A stretch of DNA of 64,000 bases from Winogradskyella immobilis (GCF_021887715.1 NZ_JAIQXX010000011.1:24662-88661), one strand, 5' to 3'. Positions 1 through 10,503 are shown, counted from the stretch's first letter. Numbers and translations: made by a program. Notes: generated by a model from the letters alone, not told the origin.

Positions 1-465
1 GAAATTCAACAACAAGACAATCCTAAAATTGCAGCAGCAATTAGAGAAGTTTTGTTAGAATTTGGAGTTCCAAAAATTGGAACTACGTATGCAGATGAGG
101 CTTTAGATATAATGACAGAAACGTATTCTGGAGATCGAAAAAAATTCTTTGTAATTGCATCAGGAAACAATATTTATGGTGGTGCTGGTATTTCTCAATT
201 AGATAATTACGATGGCAATGTTTGCGAACTTCAAAAAATGTATTTTAAACCTGAAGCTAGAGGTATTGGTTTAGGAAGTGAAATGATGGAAAAATGCCTT
301 GATTTTGCAAAATCAACAGGTTTTGAAAAATGTTATTTAGAAACCATGCCTTATATGGATAATGCTCGCAAATTGTATAGAAAAGTTGGGTTTACTTCAA
401 TAGATGAACCAATGGGAGATACAGGACATTATCAATGTTCAGTTTGGATGATTAAAGATTTATAA
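1..465 (+). CDS. GNAT family N-acetyltransferase, 5' end cut by window edge
   Basis: The reading frame is open from base 1, so the start lies before the window; the first in-frame TTG at 52 is probably internal. The visible ~154 residues show the GNAT fold: a beta strand with FVIASG, the acetyl-CoA pyrophosphate loop in the form RGIGLGSEMM (Q/RxxGxG/A type), and the C-terminal NARKLYRKVGF helix-strand motif. The family transfers an acetyl group from acetyl-CoA to an amine; the substrate cannot be read from sequence. It lies 10 bases before prmC on the same strand, so the two are probably co-transcribed. The GNAT fold is sure, the specific role unknown. Confidence 0.8.
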   Translation, partial: EIQQQDNPKIAAAIREVLLEFGVPKIGTTYADEALDIMTETYSGDRKKFFVIASGNNIYGGAGISQLDNYDGNVCELQKMYFKPEARGIGLGSEMMEKCLDFAKSTGFEKCYLETMPYMDNARKLYRKVGFTSIDEPMGDTGHYQCSVWMIKDL

Positions 466-475
466 ATTTCGACTA

Positions 476-1348
476 TTGAAACTCAAAGCCATTCAAAATA
501 CATTTCATTCTGCCTTAGATACTTTATATAATAAAAATGAAGTAGATCGTTTTTTCTTTATGCTTACCGAGCATTACTTTAATTTTACTCGTATACAACT
601 GGTGTTAGAACCCCATTATAGTATAGACGAAAATCAACAACAGTTACTATTTTTGGCTTTAGAAGATTTAAAGCTTCAAAAACCAATTCAATATATTATA
701 GGAGAAACTGAGTTTTATGAACTAAAATTTAAAGTGAACTCTAATGTTTTAATACCAAGACCAGAAACTGAAGAACTTGTTGATTGGATACTTAAAACAA
801 CTAAAACTATAAATCAGCCAATTACTATATTAGATATTGGTACAGGTAGTGGTTGCATTGCTATTAGCTTGGCAAAAAACTTACCTAATTCTAAAGTATA
901 TGCTTTAGATGTTAGTGAAGAAGCATTGCAAATCGCTAAAACTAATGCAGATTTAAATGCAGTAAATGTTGAGTTTATTAAAAGTAATATTCTAGAGCAA
1001 ATACATTTTATATCTGAACAAGCTTTAGCTTTTGATATTATAGTGTCTAACCCGCCATATGTTCGAGAATTAGAGAAATATCAGATAAAACCAAATGTTA
1101 TAGATAATGAACCACATTTGGCTCTATTTGTAGAAGATAATAATCCACTATTATTTTACGATGCTATTTGTAAACTGGCTGTTAATAAATTGAAACCAAA
1201 TGGCAAGTTGTTTTTTGAAATTAACCAGTACCTTGGCAAAGAAATGTTAGAATTATTAGCCCATTATAATTTTGATCATATAGAATTGAGGAAAGATATT
1301 TACGATAACGATAGAATAATTAAAGGCATTAAAAAACAGAAAATTTGA
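476..1348 (+). CDS. prmC: Peptide chain release factor N5-glutamine methyltransferase PrmC (HemK)
   Basis: PrmC methylates the glutamine of the GGQ motif in release factors RF1 and RF2 using S-adenosylmethionine. The 290-residue protein has an N-terminal helical substrate-binding domain (about 1-90), then a Rossmann methyltransferase domain with the SAM loop ILDIGTGSGCIA and the diagnostic SNPPY catalytic motif. Length is typical of the family. The start is a TTG at 476, chosen because no ATG precedes the conserved N-terminus. The stop overlaps the TTG start of the next gene by four bases, implying translational coupling with the LOG-family gene. Confidence 0.95.
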   Translation: MKLKAIQNTFHSALDTLYNKNEVDRFFFMLTEHYFNFTRIQLVLEPHYSIDENQQQLLFLALEDLKLQKPIQYIIGETEFYELKFKVNSNVLIPRPETEELVDWILKTTKTINQPITILDIGTGSGCIAISLAKNLPNSKVYALDVSEEALQIAKTNADLNAVNVEFIKSNILEQIHFISEQALAFDIIVSNPPYVRELEKYQIKPNVIDNEPHLALFVEDNNPLLFYDAICKLAVNKLKPNGKLFFEINQYLGKEMLELLAHYNFDHIELRKDIYDNDRIIKGIKKQKI

Positions 1349-1926
1349 AAAGTATAGCAGTGTTTTGTGGAAGTAGTGAAGGAAATGATTCTATAATTAT
1401 TAATGAAGCATCAGTTTTAGGTAAAACATTAGCAGCACGTAATATTGCATTGATTTATGGTGCTGCAAAAATTGGAATTATGGGAGTAGTTTCTAAAGCG
1501 GTTAAAGAAAATGGAGGTGAAGTAATAGGAGTAGTACCACATTTTTTAAGCACAAAAGAAATTATTGATACTCAAATAGATGAATTAATTACCACTGAAA
1601 CTATGCATGATCGTAAAGTGATTATGTACGATAAAAGTGATGGATTCATAATTATTCCAGGTGGTTTTGGTACTATGGATGAGTTGTTTGAAATTGCAAC
1701 TTGGGGACAATTAGGGCTTCACACTAAACCCATAGGTATTTTAAACATTAATGGTTATTACGATGCGTTAATTGATCAGTGTAAAATGATGGTATCTCGT
1801 GGATTTTTAAAGCAAGAAAATTTAGATGCTATTATAGTAGATTATACTATTGATGGTTTGTTAGATAAAATGAATACTTATACACCTTTACCAGCTCCAA
1901 AATGGTTGAATAAGGAAAGATTATAA
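1345..1926 (+). CDS. LOG family protein (TIGR00730), probable nucleoside-5'-monophosphate phosphoribohydrolase
   Basis: The 193-residue protein carries the LOG-family signature: an N-terminal Rossmann strand followed by CGSSEG, and the PGGFGTMDELFE motif (PGGxGTxxE) that forms the nucleotide-hydrolysing site. Members studied release a base from nucleoside monophosphates such as cytokinin ribosides, AMP or related compounds; the true substrate here is not determined. The start is TTG at 1345, overlapping the prmC stop by four bases. The spacing to ligA (29 bases) is compatible with one operon. Confidence 0.88.
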   Translation: MKSIAVFCGSSEGNDSIIINEASVLGKTLAARNIALIYGAAKIGIMGVVSKAVKENGGEVIGVVPHFLSTKEIIDTQIDELITTETMHDRKVIMYDKSDGFIIIPGGFGTMDELFEIATWGQLGLHTKPIGILNINGYYDALIDQCKMMVSRGFLKQENLDAIIVDYTIDGLLDKMNTYTPLPAPKWLNKERL

Positions 1927-1931
1927 AATAA

Positions 1932-3950
<2,019 letters not shown>

Positions 3951-4027
3951 TATAGATATAAGAATTCCTTAATAAAACGTTATAGTACTCTTCTTTATAA
4001 TTTATTTTCAATACTTTTTCTTACAAA

Positions 4028-4059
4028 AAAAATGCATTTCATCGATTAAATGCATTTTT
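4028..4059 (+). terminator. Perfect inverted repeat after ligA, possible terminator overlapping an operator-like motif
   Basis: The arms AAAAATGCATTT (4028-4039) and AAATGCATTTTT (4048-4059) are perfectly complementary around an 8-base loop, with a T-rich right arm. This can act as a rho-independent terminator for ligA. The same bases contain the shared motif TGCATTTCATCGA (4033-4045), so the palindrome may instead, or also, be a protein-binding site for the gene at 4115. Confidence 0.55.
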
Positions 4060-4091
4060 ATTCGTTTAATAGTATTTTTTTTATATGTTTG
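4033..4091 (+). promoter_or_regulatory. Candidate regulated promoter of the membrane protein gene at 4115
   Basis: The motif TGCATTTCATCGA (4033-4045) is followed by a partial second copy starting TGCATTTTTATTCG (4051-4064). A Bacteroidota-type -7 box TATGTTTG lies at 4084-4091, 23 bases before the ATG. The same motif plus the identical -7 box occurs ahead of the giant secreted protein gene near 63.25 kb. Binding by a regulator is inferred from this recurrence only. Confidence 0.5.
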
Positions 4092-4114
4092 TTGAGCTAA
4101 TAATTCAATAACCA

Positions 4115-4849
4115 ATGATAATCAATAGAATAATTAAAATCATTTTAATAGTGTTAGGCATCAGTTTTGTTGCCTTAGAAGCGTTAGAGTATGCAATTGA
4201 AGCTTCTGGGGTAAGTGCTTTTATGTTTGTGTTATTAATGGTTTTATATTGTAGAGTTACTAAAATTAAAGAGCGACTGTTCTTTTCTTTTTTGCTTATA
4301 TTTTCAATTGCACATTTTTATTCGTTTATAAGCTGGTTTTTACCTTATGAAGAAAATACTGTAGACTACGGATACTACCTCACTAATCTATTATATATGC
4401 TTTCTTATACCTTTTTAATAGCATTGGTTGTTAAAGAGATGAACTTTAAAAAGATCTTATCACGGTTTACAATAACAATTGTTATATTAATAATACTTAA
4501 TGTGTTTTGTGTAACTTTAGTAACAGATACTGCTAGTAGTGTTTTAAGCTTGGCTCAGTATATTCTTGAGTTTACTTACAATGCAATAGTAATGTTGTTA
4601 TTATCTGTTTCATTGATTCATTATATGAATAGAGATGATAATAAGTCAATGTTATTTTTAGTAGGTTCTATTTTTATTTTCTTTTCTGAAATGATTCAAC
4701 TTGCCTACTATTATATTTCACATACAAATGATTTAGGTGCTATTTATTCGATATTTTTAGTATTAGCATTTACATTCTTTTATTTACAGTCTAAATTAGA
4801 TCATGTAGGTTCAGTAGAAGATTATTTTAATGAAGGCCTAACTTCCTGA
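4115..4849 (+). CDS. Polytopic membrane protein of unknown function
   Basis: I do not recognise a named family with certainty. The 244-residue product is very hydrophobic and shows about seven or eight predicted membrane segments, spaced through the whole length with short charged connecting loops (for example RVTKIKERL and MNRDDNKS). The layout resembles YhhN-like or other small multi-pass proteins but no diagnostic motif is visible. It is transcribed alone, between a candidate regulated promoter and the convergent nucleotidase gene, and ends in DHVGSVEDYFNEGLTS, a soluble tail. Confidence 0.7.
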   Translation: MIINRIIKIILIVLGISFVALEALEYAIEASGVSAFMFVLLMVLYCRVTKIKERLFFSFLLIFSIAHFYSFISWFLPYEENTVDYGYYLTNLLYMLSYTFLIALVVKEMNFKKILSRFTITIVILIILNVFCVTLVTDTASSVLSLAQYILEFTYNAIVMLLLSVSLIHYMNRDDNKSMLFLVGSIFIFFSEMIQLAYYYISHTNDLGAIYSIFLVLAFTFFYLQSKLDHVGSVEDYFNEGLTS

Positions 4850-4869
4850 ATTTTAATTGAAAACTGTAA

Positions 4870-5781
4870 TTATACGATAATAGTTCTGCTATTTGCAATT
4901 TTTTCTTTTCCAGACTCAAAATAAAAGTCGATTCTACCAACATATAAACCATAGCAACCTACTTGGTTAATCAGTACATTTTCATTATTACTATTACGCT
5001 CTATAGTTGGTTTTTTTAAAAATGTATGGGTATGACCACCTATAATTAAGTCTATATCTTTTGTTTTTCTTGCCAATACTAAATCGCTAACTTTATTAGG
5101 ACTGTTTTTATAATTATATCCTAAATGCGAAAGACAAATAATTAAGTCACATTGTTCATCTTCTTTTAGAATTCTAGACATGTCTTGGGCTTTTTCTATA
5201 GGATCTAAATAGACTGTCTCTTTATACATTTTTTTATTGACTAAACCTTCTAATTCAATCCCTAAACCAAATATGCCTATTTTAATGCCATCCTTTATAA
5301 AAATCTTATAAGGTTTAATATGTGTATCTAAAACGGTATTTGAGAAATCATAATTAGCATTTACAAAATCGAATTTTGCGTTTGGTAATTGCGCATATAA
5401 TCCATCAATACTATTGTCAAAATCATGGTTGCCTATAGTTGCTAAATCGTATTTTAACATACTCATTAACTTAAATTCTAGTTCGCCCCCATAATAATTG
5501 AAGTATGGAGTTCCTTGAAAAATATCACCAGCATCTAATAATAAGGTATTCGAATTTTCTCTTCTTACATTTTCTATAAGAGTAGCACGCCTAGCGACTC
5601 CTCCTTTGTTTGCATTACGACCATCATTTGGGCCAAAAGGATCAATATGACTATGAACGTCGTTTGTATGCAGAATTGTTATTTTTTTTGTTTTTGCACT
5701 AAATGAAGACAAGGTTAATCCGCCTAGACCAATTAACGTACCGGCAGCTGTTGTTTGTTGTAAAAATGTTCTACGTTTCAT
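4870..5781 (-). CDS. Metallophosphatase half of a split UshA-type 5'-nucleotidase, Tat-type signal
   Basis: This 303-residue protein matches the N-terminal metallophosphoesterase domain of UshA-type 5'-nucleotidases. Metal-ligand motifs are visible in order: HTNDVHSHID, DAGDIFQGT, GNHDFDNS, CLSHLGYN and GGHTHTFL. The N-terminus reads MKRRTFLQQ followed by a hydrophobic stretch, a twin-arginine-like export signal, so the enzyme likely folds before export. The C-terminal substrate-binding domain is absent here and is encoded by the preceding gene at 5788-6546, six bases upstream. It probably hydrolyses nucleotides in the periplasm; the exact substrate is not known. Confidence 0.88.
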   Translation of the reverse strand: MKRRTFLQQTTAAGTLIGLGGLTLSSFSAKTKKITILHTNDVHSHIDPFGPNDGRNANKGGVARRATLIENVRRENSNTLLLDAGDIFQGTPYFNYYGGELEFKLMSMLKYDLATIGNHDFDNSIDGLYAQLPNAKFDFVNANYDFSNTVLDTHIKPYKIFIKDGIKIGIFGLGIELEGLVNKKMYKETVYLDPIEKAQDMSRILKEDEQCDLIICLSHLGYNYKNSPNKVSDLVLARKTKDIDLIIGGHTHTFLKKPTIERNSNNENVLINQVGCYGLYVGRIDFYFESGKEKIANSRTIIV

Positions 5782-5787
5782 ATAGAT

Positions 5788-6546
5788 TTATTTCTTTAAA
5801 CGAGTAAATCGATTATCTATAGTTGGACTAAGCGTGTCAATTTTTTTAAAATGATCTATAAATAAATTTCTAAGTTTATAATCTAAGTTTTCAACACCTT
5901 CATTAGGTTTAAAAAAGGTCATTCGATCACCACCTTCATATAAAAAATCACTAGTAGCCACATAATAGGTTTTTGAATCGTCTATAGATTTACCATTGAT
6001 AGAAGCTTCAGAAATATTGTAGTCTTGATCGAGTGTAAGCTTAAGTTTAGAAATTGGATGCGCCCTTTTTCTTTCAGCTAAAAAGCGAATCAACTCTTTT
6101 ACCTTAATACCTTTCATTGCTATTATAACTACTTCATTATCAAAAGGCATAATTTCATAAGCAGTTCTTGCAGAGATATTTCCTTTAGAAATAATAGCAC
6201 GTATACCACCATGGTTTAACAAAACCATATCTATAGAGTTGCCAGTTCGTTTTTTAAAAATAGGATTGCTTTCTAAATAGACAGCATCAGCCATAAAATT
6301 ACCTATAGCAGTGTTTAGTTCTCCATCAGTTTTAGAATAAGTGTCAGATGCATAGGCAAGAACGTTATCTAAATCTTTAGTAACACGTTCTCTAAAGGGT
6401 TTTATAAAAGCTTCTATATCTGTTTTACTTTCAATACTATCACTAATAGAAATGCGTTGCCCTTCTATTTTATTTAAATGTACTTCGTTTTTACACGATA
6501 AAATAAAACCTAAGGCAGACCACAAAAGAAGATGTCTTAACTTCAT
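5788..6546 (-). CDS. 5'-nucleotidase C-terminal-domain lipoprotein, partner of the metallophosphatase
   Basis: The 252-residue protein begins with a lipoprotein signal (LGFILSC, Cys18 as lipid site) and then matches the UshA C-terminal domain: NFMADAV, LLNHGGIRA, PFDNEVVIIAMKG and YYVATSDFLYEGGDRM, the last two regions forming the nucleotide-binding site of the family. It has no metallophosphatase domain. Transcribed first, it is followed after six bases by the catalytic half. The pair therefore encodes a complete 5'-nucleotidase as two polypeptides in inverted order, this half lipid-anchored. Confidence 0.87.
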   Translation of the reverse strand: MKLRHLLLWSALGFILSCKNEVHLNKIEGQRISISDSIESKTDIEAFIKPFRERVTKDLDNVLAYASDTYSKTDGELNTAIGNFMADAVYLESNPIFKKRTGNSIDMVLLNHGGIRAIISKGNISARTAYEIMPFDNEVVIIAMKGIKVKELIRFLAERKRAHPISKLKLTLDQDYNISEASINGKSIDDSKTYYVATSDFLYEGGDRMTFFKPNEGVENLDYKLRNLFIDHFKKIDTLSPTIDNRFTRLKK

Positions 6547-6590
6547 CCAATAAGTTATGATTTGTTAACAATATAGTGCGCGTATTTTGT

Positions 6591-6598
6591 TAAATTTG
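6591..6598 (+). promoter_or_regulatory. Candidate -7 box TAAATTTG ahead of the DUF6913-like gene
   Basis: The sequence TAAATTTG fits the Bacteroidota -7 consensus TAnnTTTG and sits 18 bases before the ATG at 6617. A TTTG at 6561-6564 is the nearest -33-like element, with rather long spacing (26 bases). Confidence 0.4.
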
Positions 6599-6616
6599 CA
6601 CAAAGGTTAAAGGTAA

Positions 6617-7135
6617 ATGATTTTAAGAGCATTCAAAGAAAAATCAAACCAAAAATACATTAATAATTTATTAGCAACACGTAAAGCTAGTGTTAACGAT
6701 AATAAAATTATAACTGTTGGAGTATTACTAAATGCTGAAGAATATGAGGACTTAGAAAATTTTAATATTTTTTTTAAATCCATGAATTTGAATTCTCCTA
6801 AACATAAAATTTTAATTTATTCAACATTAGATTCTGTAGTGCATAATCAATGGGATTCCTTTTTTGGACCAAAAGATATTGGTTGGAAAGGGAAGATAAA
6901 GAATATCGATTTACAATCTTTTATAGATGAAACTTACGATGTGTTAATCTCGTATTATAAAGAAGATATATTAGAGTTAAATCAAGTAGTAGCGATGTCT
7001 AAAGCTAATTTTAAAGTAGGCATATCTAATGCAGATGAACGTTTATATGATTTAATTATAGATGTAAAACCAAAACAGTTTCAACTGTTTAAAACCGAAT
7101 TTGTAAAGTACTTAAACATTTTAAATAAACTATAA
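6617..7135 (+). CDS. DUF6913-like conserved flavobacterial protein
   Basis: The 172-residue soluble protein is of a type commonly found beside dapA in Flavobacteriaceae and, as I recall it, named DUF6913; its biochemical role is unknown. It has a basic N-terminus, a central alternating strand-helix region (KIITVGVLLNAEE, LISYYKED) and no signal peptide or membrane segment, so it is cytoplasmic. It ends six bases before the dapA start, so the two are very likely co-transcribed. A role tied to diaminopimelate synthesis would be guesswork. Confidence 0.7.
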   Translation: MILRAFKEKSNQKYINNLLATRKASVNDNKIITVGVLLNAEEYEDLENFNIFFKSMNLNSPKHKILIYSTLDSVVHNQWDSFFGPKDIGWKGKIKNIDLQSFIDETYDVLISYYKEDILELNQVVAMSKANFKVGISNADERLYDLIIDVKPKQFQLFKTEFVKYLNILNKL

Positions 7136-7141
7136 ATTGCA

Positions 7142-8026
7142 ATGACCAAATTTGTTGGCACTGGTGTAGCATTAATTACACCTTTTAATGAGGACTTATC
7201 AATAGATTTTGAAGCCTTATCTAGATTAGTAGAGTATAATATTAATAATGGAACAGATTACTTAGTGATTAGTGGTACTACAGGTGAGAGTGTTACCATT
7301 ACTAAGGAAGAAAAAAAGAAAATTGTTAGTCATATTGTAACTGTCAACAATGGGAGAGTTCCTTTAGTATTAGGGATTGGTGGTAATAATACTGCTGCAG
7401 TTATAGAAGAGATTAATACAACAGATTTATCTCAAATAGATGCTATTCTATCTGTTTCTCCATATTATAGTAAGCCAACTCAAAAAGGTATATATCAACA
7501 TTTTAAAGCTATATCTGCGATAGCTCCAAAACCAATTATCTTGTATAACGTACCAGGCAGAACGTCTTCTAATATGTTGCCAGAAACAACGCTGCGTTTA
7601 GCTAAAGATTTTGAAAATATTATAGCAGTTAAAGAAGCGAAAGGCGATGTTTCTCAATATTTACAATTAATTAAAAATAAACCAGAAGGATTTCATATTA
7701 TTTCTGGAGATGATGATTTAGCTTTAACTGTTGCTTTGGCAGGAGGATCAGGTGTTATATCAGTTATTGGTCAAGCACTTCCAAAAGAGTTTTCACAAAT
7801 GATTAGAAATGGTATCGCAGGCAAATCTAAAAAAGCATACGAAACACATTTCTCATTAATGGAAATTACAAGTTTAATCTTCTCTGAAAATAATCCTGCA
7901 GGTATTAAATCTGTACTTAATGCATTGAATATTAGTAGTGCATATGTGAGATTGCCTTTGGTTGAAGCGACTTCAGAGTTGGACAAAAAGATTAAAAACG
8001 CGTTAAATACTTTAGAAATAAGTTAA
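7142..8026 (+). CDS. dapA: 4-hydroxy-tetrahydrodipicolinate synthase DapA
   Basis: DapA condenses pyruvate with aspartate semialdehyde in the lysine and diaminopimelate pathway. The 294-residue TIM-barrel protein shows the pyruvate-binding SGTTGES loop (Thr46-Thr47), Tyr135 in IILYNVPGRT, the Arg140 of the same motif and Lys164 in IAVKEAKGD, which forms the Schiff base. Length and motifs are those of the family. The ATG at 7142 follows the DUF6913-like gene by six bases. No obvious terminator separates it from bamD, but bamD has its own -7 box. Confidence 0.97.
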   Translation: MTKFVGTGVALITPFNEDLSIDFEALSRLVEYNINNGTDYLVISGTTGESVTITKEEKKKIVSHIVTVNNGRVPLVLGIGGNNTAAVIEEINTTDLSQIDAILSVSPYYSKPTQKGIYQHFKAISAIAPKPIILYNVPGRTSSNMLPETTLRLAKDFENIIAVKEAKGDVSQYLQLIKNKPEGFHIISGDDDLALTVALAGGSGVISVIGQALPKEFSQMIRNGIAGKSKKAYETHFSLMEITSLIFSENNPAGIKSVLNALNISSAYVRLPLVEATSELDKKIKNALNTLEIS

Positions 8027-8109
8027 ACTTATTTTAATTTAAGAATTTAAGTAGAATCTACTGTTATTTTAGCTTATAATATTTGTTTTTAAAATCCGTT
8101 AATAATGCA

Positions 8110-8117
8110 TACTTTTG
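8110..8117 (+). promoter_or_regulatory. Candidate -7 box TACTTTTG of bamD
   Basis: TACTTTTG fits TAnnTTTG, with TTTG at 8082-8085 upstream. It lies 17 bases before the ATG at 8135. Because it covers the region after the earlier in-frame ATG at 8105, it argues that 8135 is the real start. Confidence 0.5.
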
Positions 8118-8134
8118 CTCCCTGTTTAAAATTT

Positions 8135-8944
8135 ATGAAAAAAGTAATTTATATACTACTACCATTAATTTTGTTATCGTCTTGTAATGATTTTCAAAAA
8201 GCATTTAAGTCAGATGATATTGCATTGAAGTTTGAAAAGGGAACAGAATTGTTTGATGCTGGAGAATGGAAGAAAGCAAATCGATTGTTTGAACAGATTG
8301 TACCCAATTATAGAGGTAAGCCACAAGCAGAAAAATTATTGTATATGCATGCAATGAGTTTTTATAAAACAGAGAAGTATTTTATTTCTGGTTATCAGTT
8401 TGAGCGCTTTGCAAGCTCATATCCAAATAGTGAAAAACAAGAAGAAGCGGCATTTTTATCTGCAAAAAGTTATTATTATGAATCTCCTATATATTCTAAA
8501 GCCCAAGAAGAAACAACAAAAGCTTTAGAAAAGTTGCAGATATTTATTAATTCGTTTCCAAATTCAGAATATCTGACAGAGGCAAATCAACTTATTAAAG
8601 AACTCGACTTTAAATTAGAAAAGAAAGCTTTTGAAGTAGCTAAACAATATAATAGAATATACGATTATAAGGCATCAATAAAATCTTTTAATAATTTTCT
8701 ATTAGATTTTCCAGGGTCAGAATTACATAAAGATGCAATGTATTACAGATTTTTAGCATCATATAATTTAGCTACTAATAGTATTGATGCTCTAAAAGAA
8801 GAACGTATTCAAGAAGCAGTAAATTACTATAACATATTTAAAAAAAATTACCCCAATTCAGAATATTTAAAAACGGCTGATGACTTAAAGAAAGATTTAG
8901 AAACAACAACATCAGTAACAGTTGCAAATAATACAAAAAGTTAA
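8135..8944 (+). CDS. bamD: Outer membrane protein assembly factor BamD (lipoprotein)
   Basis: BamD is the essential lipoprotein of the BAM complex that inserts beta-barrel proteins into the outer membrane. From the ATG at 8135 the product begins MKKVIYILLPLILLSSC, a clean lipoprotein signal with the lipidated Cys close to residue 17, followed by tetratricopeptide-like helices (FEKGTELFDAGEWKKANRLF, NSEYLTEANQLIK, PNSEYLKTADDLKKDL). Length, 269 residues, agrees with BamD. An earlier ATG at 8105 would place ten extra residues before the signal and lies within the promoter, so it was not used. rpoZ follows after 11 bases. Confidence 0.92.
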   Translation: MKKVIYILLPLILLSSCNDFQKAFKSDDIALKFEKGTELFDAGEWKKANRLFEQIVPNYRGKPQAEKLLYMHAMSFYKTEKYFISGYQFERFASSYPNSEKQEEAAFLSAKSYYYESPIYSKAQEETTKALEKLQIFINSFPNSEYLTEANQLIKELDFKLEKKAFEVAKQYNRIYDYKASIKSFNNFLLDFPGSELHKDAMYYRFLASYNLATNSIDALKEERIQEAVNYYNIFKKNYPNSEYLKTADDLKKDLETTTSVTVANNTKS

Positions 8945-8955
8945 TTATTATACTA

Positions 8956-9285
8956 ATGGATTTAAAAAAGACAGACGCACCAGTATCTAGCGTTACTTAC
9001 AACAGAAACGAAATAGATGCACAAACAGGAAATATATACGAAGCTATTTCTGTTATTGCAAAACGTGCCGAACAAATTAACACAGATATAAGAAGAGAGC
9101 TTGTCGATAAACTTGAAGAGTTTGCTACTTATAATGATAGTTTGGAGGAAATTTTTGAAAACAAAGAACAAATTGAAGTATCTAAGTTTTACGAAAAATT
9201 ACCTAAACCACATGCTTTAGCAGTTAAAGAGTGGTTAGATGAAAAAATATACCATAGAAATACTGAGGATACAACTCAGGAATAA
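8956..9285 (+). CDS. rpoZ: DNA-directed RNA polymerase subunit omega, Bacteroidota form
   Basis: The 109-residue protein matches the Bacteroidota RpoZ/K6-like family, with the conserved core GNIYEAISVIAKRAEQIN, which corresponds to the omega helix that clamps the beta' C-terminus, and a longer C-terminal extension than in Proteobacteria. It helps assembly and stability of RNA polymerase. Its place between bamD and coaBC is the usual order in Flavobacteriaceae. It ends six bases before coaBC, so it is part of the same transcript. Confidence 0.88.
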   Translation: MDLKKTDAPVSSVTYNRNEIDAQTGNIYEAISVIAKRAEQINTDIRRELVDKLEEFATYNDSLEEIFENKEQIEVSKFYEKLPKPHALAVKEWLDEKIYHRNTEDTTQE

Positions 9286-9291
9286 CACTCA

Positions 9292-10503
9292 ATGTCTATT
9301 CTAAAAGACAAAAACATTCTTCTAGGCATAACCGCAGGTATTGCTGCATACAAAACAGCAAGTCTAATAAGATTATTTATAAAAGCAGGTGCCAACATTA
9401 AAGTAGTGATGACACCTGCTTCTAAGGATTTTATAACCCCTTTAACACTTTCAACACTTTCTAAAAACCCAGTCTATTCTTCCTTTACTAATGAAGAAGA
9501 TGATAATGCTGTATGGAATAATCATGTAGATTTAGGGTTATGGGCAGACTTATTTGTAATAGCTCCTGCTACAGCAAACACGTTATCCAAAATGGCAAAT
9601 GGTGTTTGTGATAACCTTTTAATGGCAACTTACCTATCTGCTAAATGTCCTGTATATTTTGCGCCAGCCATGGATTTAGATATGTATAAGCATGAGAGTA
9701 CTAAAAATTCATTTTTAAAACTAAATGAATTTGGAAATATAATGATACCCGCAACTCGCGGTGAATTAGCAAGTGGTTTAGTTGGTGAAGGTCGTATGGC
9801 AGAACCAGAGGATATAATCGATTTTATTGAGAACGATGTTTTAAACAAACTACCACTAAAAGGAAAAAAAATATTAATCACAGCAGGTCCGACGTACGAG
9901 GCTATTGACCCTGTTCGTTTTATCGGAAATCACTCTAGCGGCAAAATGGGTTTTGAAATAGCTAATGCAGCAGCTAATCTTGGTGCTGAGGTTGTATTAG
10001 TTTCTGGGCCTACGCAACAAACGATTAAGCATAGTTTAATTAATATTAAACCAGTTGTAAGTGCGCAAAGTATGTATGATGAGGTTCATAAATATTATAA
10101 AAATATTGATATAGCAATACTTTCCGCGGCTGTTGCCGATTATAAACCTAAACATGTTGCTGAGAATAAAATAAAAAAGAAAACTTCTACGTTTACTGTT
10201 GAGTTAGAAAAAACAAAAGATATTTTAAAATCTCTTGGGGAACAAAAAACAAATCAGCTTTTAGTTGGTTTTGCCTTAGAAACTAATAATGAATTAGAAA
10301 ATGCCAAAGGAAAATTAAATTCTAAAAACTTAGATATAATTGTTTTAAATTCGTTGAAAGATAAAGGTGCTGGTTTTGGAGTATCCACAAATAAAGTTAC
10401 ATTTATAACTAAATCTAACGAAATTATAGAAAACGACCTTAAATCTAAAGCTGAAGTAGCTAATGATTTAATGCAATTAATATTAAAAAAACTAGATGCG
10501 TAA
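9292..10503 (+). CDS. coaBC: Bifunctional phosphopantothenoylcysteine decarboxylase / phosphopantothenate-cysteine ligase CoaBC
   Basis: CoaBC performs two successive steps of coenzyme A synthesis. The 403-residue protein has an N-terminal FMN-dependent decarboxylase half (GITAGIAAYKTASLIR at about 13-28, PAMDLDMY near 125) and a C-terminal ligase half (ITAGPTYEAIDPVRFIGNHS, and AAVADYKP with the catalytic Lys in AENKIKKK). The stop overlaps the next start in ATGCGTAA by eight bases, implying coupling to the PorD-like gene. CoaE, a later enzyme of the same pathway, lies at 16536. Confidence 0.97.
   Translation: MSILKDKNILLGITAGIAAYKTASLIRLFIKAGANIKVVMTPASKDFITPLTLSTLSKNPVYSSFTNEEDDNAVWNNHVDLGLWADLFVIAPATANTLSKMANGVCDNLLMATYLSAKCPVYFAPAMDLDMYKHESTKNSFLKLNEFGNIMIPATRGELASGLVGEGRMAEPEDIIDFIENDVLNKLPLKGKKILITAGPTYEAIDPVRFIGNHSSGKMGFEIANAAANLGAEVVLVSGPTQQTIKHSLINIKPVVSAQSMYDEVHKYYKNIDIAILSAAVADYKPKHVAENKIKKKTSTFTVELEKTKDILKSLGEQKTNQLLVGFALETNNELENAKGKLNSKNLDIIVLNSLKDKGAGFGVSTNKVTFITKSNEIIENDLKSKAEVANDLMQLILKKLDA

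Noticed and set aside
3951..4027. Small ORF or RNA gene after ligA
   Set aside because: No start codon with a plausible frame and no stable structure other than the palindrome at 4028-4059.
8105..8134. Upstream ATG of bamD
   Set aside because: It lies before the -7 box TACTTTTG and would add residues in front of the lipoprotein signal.
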